From Paenibacillus aestuarii (GTDB lineage Bacteria; Bacillota; Bacilli; Paenibacillales; NBRC-103111), in the NCBI RefSeq assembly GCF_027789125.1, contig NZ_JAQFVF010000088.1, positions 124,001 through 188,000 on the forward strand: 64,000 nucleotides of DNA. Reading direction: 5' to 3'. The notes beneath the pieces are model-generated. The model saw nothing but the letters and a program-made list of their open reading frames with translations. It was not told the origin of the DNA and did not search any database. The translations under genes and the position numbers were made by a program. Shown here piece by piece: positions 58,229 to 64,000 of the stretch. Numbering within the stretch: position 1 is the first letter of the stretch; each line of letters starts with the position of its first letter.

Positions 58229-59974
58229 ATGTTTACAGTACTGAAGAAATTAAGCTGGTTTTTCCGCATGAACTGGAAGCGGTACACCTTGGCGGTGGGG
58301 CTTCTGATTGTGGTCGGATTTATTGATGTCATTCCGCCGAAGCTGATCGGCTATGCCATTGACGGCATCCACATGGGAACGCTCACCGGCACGAAGCTGA
58401 TGCAGCTGCTTGTTTTTTGGGGCGTACTCATTGTGCTAGGTTATACCATGTCTTACGTGTGGCTGTATCAGCTGTTCGGGGGCGCTTTTGTTTTGGAGCG
58501 CATATTGCGTTCCAGGTTGATGAGGCATTTGCTGCGCATGACACCGACGTTCTATGAGCGGAACCGGACGGGAGATTTGATGGCTCGGGCGACGAATGAC
58601 TTGCAGGCGGTCTCGACGACGGCGGGATTTGGCATTCTGACCTTCGTGGATTCAACGCTGTTCATGATGACCATTCTTGGCATGATGGGCTTCCTGATCA
58701 GTTGGAAACTGACGATTGCGGCTATTTTACCGCTGCCCATTATGGCTGTAGCGATCACACTGTACGGGAGAAGAATTCATGAGCGCTTCATGCGTGCGCA
58801 GGACGCTTTTGGCGAGATGAACGATCGCGTGCTGGAGACAATCGCCGGCGTCCGCGTCATCCGGGCCTATGTCCAGGAAAAAGCCAGCGAGCACAATTTT
58901 AAAGAGATGACGGACGATGTATACCGCAAAAATCTCGCCGTCGCGGTGATTGACTCGCTGTTTGAACCAACTGTGAAAATACTTGTCGGCATTTCCTATT
59001 TGATCGGTCTTTGCTACGGTGGGTACATGGTGTTCCGCAGCGAGCTGACACTGGGCGAACTTATATCGTTTAACACGTTCCTCGGGATGCTGATCTGGCC
59101 GATGTTTGCCATCGGCGAGCTGATGAACATTATGCAGCGGGGCAATGCGTCGCTGGACCGTGTGAACGAGACGCTCGGCTATAAGCCGGACGTTGCGGAT
59201 GCGCCGGAGGCGGTCACATTGCTGCTGCCGAACTCGATTGACTTTCGGAACGTTACATTCCGTTACCCGTCTTCCGCCATCGATAACCTCGTCAATGTGA
59301 CCTTCCGCTTGCAGCGCGGTCAGACGCTAGGCATCGTCGGCAGAACAGGCAGCGGCAAGACGACGCTGCTCAAGCAGCTGCTGCGGGAATATCCGCTGGG
59401 CGAAGGAGCTATCACCGTGTCCGATATGCCTATCGAGCAGATTACGGTCGATACGCTGCACGGGTGGATCGGTTACGTGCCGCAGCAGCCGATTCTATTC
59501 TCGAAGACCGTGAAGGAGAATATTATGTTCGGTCACAGCGAAGGCACGGAAGAGGAGCTTATGCAGGCGCTGGAGCTGGCGGCTTTCCGCAAAGACGTGC
59601 AGTTTCTGCCCGAAGGGCTGAATACACTCGTCGGCGAGAAAGGTGTCGCCTTATCCGGCGGCCAGAAGCAGCGCGTCTCCATTGCCCGGGCGCTCTATGT
59701 GAACCCGGAGATTCTGATGCTCGACGATGCACTCTCGGCGGTTGACGCCAAGACGGAAGCGGAAATTATCCGCGGAATCCGCACGGAGCGGGCCGGCAAA
59801 ACAACCCTTATCACGACGCATCGTCTGTCGGCTGTACAGCATGCCGATTGGATTCTAGTGATGGATGAAGGATACATCGTCGAGGAAGGCACACACGAGC
59901 AGCTGCTGAAACGAGGCGGCTGGTACAAGGAACAATACGACCGTCAACAGCTGGAAGCGCATGTTGAGGCTTAA
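58229..59974 (+). CDS. Heterodimeric multidrug ABC exporter subunit (YheI-like)
   Basis: 581 residues from ATG at 58229; AGGAG lies 12 bases upstream, and the in-frame GTG at 58217 is too close to it. Six helices then the ATPase: Walker A GRTGSGKTT near 371, signature LSGGQKQRVSIARAL, Walker B ILMLDDALSAVD. In the last motif an Asp replaces the usual catalytic Glu after Walker B, the mark of the degenerate site in heterodimeric exporters such as YheI/YheH (BmrC/BmrD). The partner gene follows after 40 bases. Confidence 0.94.
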   Translation: MFTVLKKLSWFFRMNWKRYTLAVGLLIVVGFIDVIPPKLIGYAIDGIHMGTLTGTKLMQLLVFWGVLIVLGYTMSYVWLYQLFGGAFVLERILRSRLMRHLLRMTPTFYERNRTGDLMARATNDLQAVSTTAGFGILTFVDSTLFMMTILGMMGFLISWKLTIAAILPLPIMAVAITLYGRRIHERFMRAQDAFGEMNDRVLETIAGVRVIRAYVQEKASEHNFKEMTDDVYRKNLAVAVIDSLFEPTVKILVGISYLIGLCYGGYMVFRSELTLGELISFNTFLGMLIWPMFAIGELMNIMQRGNASLDRVNETLGYKPDVADAPEAVTLLLPNSIDFRNVTFRYPSSAIDNLVNVTFRLQRGQTLGIVGRTGSGKTTLLKQLLREYPLGEGAITVSDMPIEQITVDTLHGWIGYVPQQPILFSKTVKENIMFGHSEGTEEELMQALELAAFRKDVQFLPEGLNTLVGEKGVALSGGQKQRVSIARALYVNPEILMLDDALSAVDAKTEAEIIRGIRTERAGKTTLITTHRLSAVQHADWILVMDEGYIVEEGTHEQLLKRGGWYKEQYDRQQLEAHVEA

Positions 59975-60014
59975 TATGAAACAAAGATTTTAAGAAAAGA
60001 AGGTGATCAAGTTC

Positions 60015-62087
60015 ATGAGACAAACCGGAAAGCGTCTCTTTCAATATGCCTTGTTATTCAAAAAGCCGTTGCTGATTGCGCTGGCGTTCTTGGCTGTCGC
60101 AATTGCTGCGGAGCTTGCAGGGCCATTTATTGCGAAGCAGATGATTGACCGTCATATTCTCGGCATTGAGAAGCCGTGGTATGAGACGGTATCTGCGACG
60201 AAGACCGATCATGCCGTAGCCTATGGCGGTGTATTTTACAAGCGCAGCGACTACTTTTCAGAGGGCGAGGCGCGTGGCAAGGAAGTCCGGATTTTGCAGG
60301 TGGGCAGCGACTTTGTGATGGTCGATCAGGCCGTTGCATTTGACGGAAGACGCCAGTTTACGGGTGGCAAGCTCACGATCACGCAGGGCCAGGACCATGC
60401 GGAATATGCAGCGAAAAAGCTTAGCAACACGGAGCTCTTTTCGTTCTACGCCCCTGAATTTGGCAACTTGATGAAGCTGGCCGGCTTGTACGTCATTCTG
60501 ATTGTCATTGGCGCTGTTTTTACGTATGGTCAGCGTTATTTGCTTCAATCGGCAGCGAACCGCATCATTCAGCGCATGCGCAACGACGTTTTTGCGCAAA
60601 CCTCGCGCTTGCCGATCAATTATTTTGACAATTTGCCTGCGGGCAAAGTGGTCTCGCGGATTACGAACGATACAGAATCTGTACGGGATTTATATGTTCA
60701 GGTACTCGCCAACTTTTTTACAGGCGCGATTTACATTGTTGGCATTATTGCTGCGCTCTTCTTTTTAGATTATCACTTGGCGTTGATTACACTTCCTATT
60801 ATTCCGATGCTTTATATATGGATTATCGTATACCGTAAATTTGCTTCCCGCTATAATTACGAAATTCGTGAACGTATCAGCTTGATTAATGCGATGATCA
60901 ATGAGTCCATTCAAGGGATGGCCATCATCCAGGCCTTCCGCCGTCAGAAGGAAACGGTCAAGGAGTTTGAGCAGCTGAACGACGAGTATACGAGGTATCA
61001 GAACAAAATGCTCAGCCTGAACTCGATGACGTCCCACAACTTGATGAACGTGATTCGGAACCTGTTCTTTTTCGGTTTGATCTGGTATGTGGGCGGGAGC
61101 ACTCTGAATAACGTCATCACTGTCGGCGTGCTCTACGCTTTCGTGGATTATCTCAACCGGATGTTCCATCCGATGGTCGGTATCGTCAACCAACTGCCGA
61201 ATTTGGAGCGGGCGCTGGTCTCTGCGGACCGTGTGTTCGAGCTCCTCGACGAGCAGGGTACCGATGTGGCGGAAGGGACTGCTGAGCGCTATAGCGGTCA
61301 CGTGGAATTCGAGCATGTGCGCTTTGCTTATAAAGATGGAGAGTATGTGCTGAAGGATATTTCCTTCGAGGCGAAGCAGGGGCAGACGGTGGCATTAGTC
61401 GGACACACGGGCTCGGGCAAAAGTTCTATCTTGAACTTATTGTTCCGGTTCTACGACGTAAAGGAAGGCCGGATTACGATCGACGGCACCGATGTGCGCG
61501 ATATGCCCAAGCAGCTGCTGCGCCAGCATATGGGCATCGTGCTGCAAGACCCGTTCCTGTTCACCGGGACGATTGCGTCCAACGTCAGTTTGGACGATCC
61601 GGCCATCACCCGGGAACGGGTGGAGCAAGCGCTCCGCGACGTCGGGGCTGCGGAGATGTTCACAAGCTTGCCGCACGGCATCGACGAGCCCGTGATCGAG
61701 AAGGGCAGCACGCTGTCAGCCGGTCAGCGGCAGCTCATTTCCTTCGCCAGGGCGCTGGCCTTCGACCCGGCGATTCTTATTCTCGATGAGGCGACGGCCA
61801 GCATCGATACGGAAACCGAGGCCGTCATTCAGGCCGCGCTCGATGTGTTGAAGAAGGGGCGTACCACCTTCATCATTGCCCACCGCTTATCGACGATCAA
61901 GAACGCCGATCAGATTCTTGTGCTCGACCATGGCGAAATCGTCGAGCGCGGCAATCACGACGAGCTGATGAGCCAGCTCGGGCGGTACTACCAGATGTAC
62001 CAGCTGCAGCAGCAGGGTCATCTGGAACCCGCGAAAGCCGCTGAGCCTGCGGCAGCCGCGGATAGTGAGATCGAGAGCCGCGTTTAA
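60015..62087 (+). CDS. Heterodimeric multidrug ABC exporter subunit (YheH-like)
   Basis: 690 residues from ATG at 60015, eight bases after AAGGTGA. It has the ~100-residue extracellular insert between helices 1 and 2 (about residues 45-145) that marks YheH/BmrD. Walker A GHTGSGKSS near 463, signature LSAGQRQLISFARAL, and Walker B ILILDEATASID with the catalytic Glu, so it contributes the competent ATP site. Ala replaces the first Gly in the signature LSAGQ, as is common in this subunit. In Bacillus subtilis the pair is induced by translation-inhibiting drugs; no leader peptide attenuator is evident here. Confidence 0.94.
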   Translation: MRQTGKRLFQYALLFKKPLLIALAFLAVAIAAELAGPFIAKQMIDRHILGIEKPWYETVSATKTDHAVAYGGVFYKRSDYFSEGEARGKEVRILQVGSDFVMVDQAVAFDGRRQFTGGKLTITQGQDHAEYAAKKLSNTELFSFYAPEFGNLMKLAGLYVILIVIGAVFTYGQRYLLQSAANRIIQRMRNDVFAQTSRLPINYFDNLPAGKVVSRITNDTESVRDLYVQVLANFFTGAIYIVGIIAALFFLDYHLALITLPIIPMLYIWIIVYRKFASRYNYEIRERISLINAMINESIQGMAIIQAFRRQKETVKEFEQLNDEYTRYQNKMLSLNSMTSHNLMNVIRNLFFFGLIWYVGGSTLNNVITVGVLYAFVDYLNRMFHPMVGIVNQLPNLERALVSADRVFELLDEQGTDVAEGTAERYSGHVEFEHVRFAYKDGEYVLKDISFEAKQGQTVALVGHTGSGKSSILNLLFRFYDVKEGRITIDGTDVRDMPKQLLRQHMGIVLQDPFLFTGTIASNVSLDDPAITRERVEQALRDVGAAEMFTSLPHGIDEPVIEKGSTLSAGQRQLISFARALAFDPAILILDEATASIDTETEAVIQAALDVLKKGRTTFIIAHRLSTIKNADQILVLDHGEIVERGNHDELMSQLGRYYQMYQLQQQGHLEPAKAAEPAAAADSEIESRV

Positions 62088-62174
62088 AGCTCATTAACCT
62101 GGCTAAAGACTATTACAAACGGCTATGCTACAATGGAAGAGATAGCGCAATAATGAATGGAACGGAGGAGCTTC

Positions 62175-62492
62175 ATGCGGCCAGATACGCTTCGCATTCT
62201 GAATTTGCTGCAGCTACTTTCAGAGGTTGGCATTGGCATCGGTTATTTGCTGGGTCTGATTCCGTTTGTGTATTTGTGGTCGAGTGCCTGGGTGATACCG
62301 CTCGTCTTCGTCTCCCTCGTGCTTGCTCTGCTGAATCGCAACGATACACTCAACATGACGATTGCCAACGTTGTGTTGTCGTTCCTGAGCTATATCCCCG
62401 TCATCGGCTATTTGTTCCGCGCGGCGGGAATTGTGATCTCATGGATCAACATTCGTGTTATTTTGAATGGACGAAATAGAGGCTATTCTTGA
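62175..62492 (+). CDS. Small integral membrane protein
   Basis: 105 residues from ATG at 62175, five bases after GGAGGAG. Three hydrophobic segments (LLSEVGIGIGYLLGLIPFVYLW, WVIPLVFVSLVLALLN, VVLSFLSYIPVIGYLFRAAGIVISWINI). No catalytic or ligand motif seen; no family recognised. It lies 87 bases after the exporter and ends at a strong terminator, so it could be a late gene of that operon or a single unit. Confidence 0.75.
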   Translation: MRPDTLRILNLLQLLSEVGIGIGYLLGLIPFVYLWSSAWVIPLVFVSLVLALLNRNDTLNMTIANVVLSFLSYIPVIGYLFRAAGIVISWINIRVILNGRNRGYS

Positions 62493-62497
62493 ATTGT

Positions 62498-62540
62498 AAA
62501 GAGACCTGGCGGTCGCACTGTTTCCGCCAGGTCTCTTTTT
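62498..62540. terminator. Bidirectional terminator
   Basis: Perfect 15-bp stem (AAAGAGACCTGGCGG with its complement, 62498-62512 and 62524-62538), then T residues. It serves the membrane-protein gene and the convergent NAD(P)-binding gene. Confidence 0.9.
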
Positions 62541-62544
62541 GGGT

Positions 62545-63168
62545 TTAATAAGCCAGTCCAACCCGGCAGTTCACATAGTCCTGCTGAAGGGCTTCCGCAT
62601 AGGTGAACGCTGCGGTGTCGCCTACGGAAATGGACATGCCCCCGTCGGGCAAATAATCTTTTTCCGCGCGGTACCCGCCTTGCGGCTCTCCGTCCGGCAA
62701 ATAAGTCGGACAGATGACCGTCCAAGCCAAGCCGGATGCGGCAAGCAGCTCCCAAGCCTTCCGGTGTTCTTCCGCTGCTCGCGTTGATGAGCGCCTAGTG
62801 TCCGGCGTTTCATAGCGCAGCAGCCCCGGGTATTCGCGGCTCTGCAAAATTCCCGCGGTGCCAATGGTAATGATGCGCGGGACGCCGGTTTCCTTCATGC
62901 CGTCGATAATTAGGGGCATGCTCTCGGTGAGCACGGTGCCGCCATCTGTGCTCAGGCAGCTGATGAGAAGCTCAGCCTGTTGCAGCGAGCGGCGAATATC
63001 TTCTGGTCGGCGAACATCGCCGTGCAGCACGGTGAGCCGTTCGGGGCGCAGCTCGACCAGTTTGTCAGGGTTGCGAACGAGGACGGTAACGTCGTGCCCA
63101 TCCCGTAGTGCTTTATGTAGAACTCTTTTGCCTACTCGACCTGTAGCTCCTAAAATAGCAATGCGCAT
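62545..63168 (-). CDS. NAD(P)H-binding atypical SDR (YwnB-like)
   Basis: 207 residues from ATG at 63168 after AGGAGGCTGCC. Rossmann motif GATGRVGKRV at 7-16, TVLVRNPDKL, HGDVRRPEDI and a C-terminal TVICPTYLPDG segment place it among NAD(P)H-binding proteins related to biliverdin reductase B and YwnB. Cytoplasmic; substrate unknown. Single gene. Confidence 0.9.
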   Translation of the reverse strand: MRIAILGATGRVGKRVLHKALRDGHDVTVLVRNPDKLVELRPERLTVLHGDVRRPEDIRRSLQQAELLISCLSTDGGTVLTESMPLIIDGMKETGVPRIITIGTAGILQSREYPGLLRYETPDTRRSSTRAAEEHRKAWELLAASGLAWTVICPTYLPDGEPQGGYRAEKDYLPDGGMSISVGDTAAFTYAEALQQDYVNCRVGLAY

Positions 63169-63331
63169 GGCAGCCTCCTGTAAAATGGATAGCTTGATTA
63201 TACCCTTTCACGGGAGTAAGCGGTAACTCAATGGAATGTGCAGCATGCCGGTTCGCTATGCTGCCGCATAAAAGAACAACAGCGCCCAACTCTAGGATTG
63301 CACGGCATATGACAGCCATCAGAGACAATCC

Positions 63332-63475
63332 ATGGTTGGGCTGAGCAATAACGATGCCGTCACCGAAGCGAACCGGTTAGCTGCCAATATTCTACGGCTG
63401 GACCCGATGACGCGGTCAGACGGTCAAGCTGCAGATCGAATGGATCGACAGGTAGATGTATTCTCTACATATTAG
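63332..63475 (+). CDS. Possible 47-residue protein
   Basis: ATG at 63332 opens a frame starting MVGLSNNDAVTEANRLAANI, acidic and helical, to TAG at 63473-63475. The ribosome binding site is poor (AGAGAC). Supporting evidence is a plus-strand terminator 11 bases after the stop, which nothing else in the 478-base gap (63169-63646) would need. A perfect GCAGCAT/ATGCTGC inverted repeat lies upstream at 63240-63264. No family recognised. Confidence 0.32.
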   Translation: MVGLSNNDAVTEANRLAANILRLDPMTRSDGQAADRMDRQVDVFSTY

Positions 63476-63486
63476 TAAATGCCAAT

Positions 63487-63531
63487 TGGCTGCGGATCGT
63501 GAACCTAGTTTTGCAGGGGGCAGCCATTTTT
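63487..63531 (+). terminator. Terminator in the gap before rluF
   Basis: TGGCTGC (63487-63493) pairs with GCAGCCA (63520-63526), followed by five T residues. Confidence 0.6.
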
Positions 63532-63646
63532 GTATATCCTAAGCCTCATCCACTCCCCGCACACTTGAACCTGCTGAGCGAATCCAGCATAATAGACCTG
63601 TGAATAAGCAGCGGATTATGTTGGCAGAGAAGGGATCTTTCGAGTC

Positions 63647-64000
63647 ATGAGAATTAATAAATTTATTAGCGAAACCGGCGTGTGCTCCAGGCGCGAGGCC
63701 GATAAATGGGTGGAAGCGGGACGTGTTTCGATCAACGGCGTGAGAGCAACGCTGGGCAGCGTCGTCGACCCCGGCGATGACGTCCGTATCGATGGCAGGA
63801 AGATCGGCGAGAAGAAAGAGCACGTCTACATCGCGTTGAACAAGCCGGTGGGAATTACCAGTACGACGGAAGCGCATGTGAAGGGCAACATTGTTGACTT
63901 TGTCGGGCACGAGGAGCGCATTTTTCCTATCGGGCGGTTGGACAAAGATTCCGAAGGGCTGATTTTGCTGACTAACAACGGCGATATCGTCAACCAGATT
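63647..64000 (+). CDS. rluF: 23S rRNA pseudouridine synthase RluF, N-terminal part
   Basis: Open to the window's end; 118 residues are visible from ATG at 63647. An S4 RNA-binding domain ([31 protein letters not shown], residues 1-60) is followed by the RsuA-type catalytic domain with [13 protein letters not shown] and the active-site aspartate in [21 protein letters not shown]. The wording of the S4 domain fits RluF, which modifies U2604 of 23S rRNA, better than RluB or RsuA. The rest lies outside. Confidence 0.9.
   Translation, partial: MRINKFISETGVCSRREADKWVEAGRVSINGVRATLGSVVDPGDDVRIDGRKIGEKKEHVYIALNKPVGITSTTEAHVKGNIVDFVGHEERIFPIGRLDKDSEGLILLTNNGDIVNQI

Overview
The window reads as chromosomal DNA of a Gram-positive, low-to-moderate GC Bacillales, most like Paenibacillus or a close relative. 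The signs are strong AGGAGG-type ribosome binding sites with many TTG and GTG starts, sigmaA-type promoters, 7-1-7 Fur boxes, a GlpP antiterminator next to glpD, YesM/YesN-type two-component regulators beside a sugar ABC transporter, the YheI/YheH transporter pair, BlaI/M56 regulation, and a glutaminyl-tRNA synthetase. Species assignment is inference. No rRNA, tRNA, CRISPR array, IS element or prophage was seen.

Layout. 1-7 kb: end of an M23 peptidase, a nuclease-helicase fusion, an iron alcohol dehydrogenase, a VOC protein, and a secreted repeat protein divergent from a Fur-boxed GbsR/MarR regulator. 7-15 kb: a BmrA-like exporter, an orphan PAS histidine kinase, a Gfo/Idh oxidoreductase, a TrpXYZ-type ABC importer and a PepSY-like membrane protein. 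16-21 kb: an OmpR/EnvZ-type two-component system, a noncoding-looking unit that turns out to hold four tiny ORFs with its own promoter and terminator on the minus strand, and an MHYT-GGDEF-EAL protein. 21-27.5 kb: M42 peptidase, MBL-fold hydrolase, AlkA-like glycosylase, glpP-glpD with an antitermination leader, a Fur-promoter-linked remnant of a siderophore-binding protein, and a DUF421 protein. 27.8-35 kb: DinB-like protein with a WYL regulator, amidase, a secreted FG-GAP-like protein, M29 aminopeptidase, glnS. 35-41 kb: a broken GH3 gene, a second two-component system followed by a lysine-rich secreted repeat protein, a DUF72 protein, and a Fur-controlled orphan siderophore-binding lipoprotein. 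41-45 kb: DUF2294, a structured leader, an FdhF/YdeP molybdoenzyme and fdhD. 45-53.4 kb: a coherent sugar-acid locus with ABC importer, YesM/YesN pair, KDPGal/KDPG aldolase and galactonate dehydratase. 53.4-64 kb: intergenic repeats, VanZ, a small helical protein, pirin, a BlaI-M56-DUF2231 unit sharing one operator sequence, small membrane proteins, YheI/YheH, an NAD(P)-binding protein and the start of rluF.

How the genes work together. Three Fur boxes (6.5, 26.6, 39.8 kb) tie regions of the window to iron status; only one still drives an intact uptake gene. The 45-53 kb block is a pathway: import by the ABC system (its ATPase is not here), sensing by YesM/YesN, then dehydration of galactonate by DgoD and aldol cleavage by DgoA/Eda after a kinase step that is not encoded in the window. 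The most unusual features are the four-mini-ORF transcription unit at 18 kb, the riboswitch-like leader at 41.4 kb, a 42-base repeat found twice 31 kb apart in opposite orientation, and the two secreted repeat proteins each set beside a regulator.
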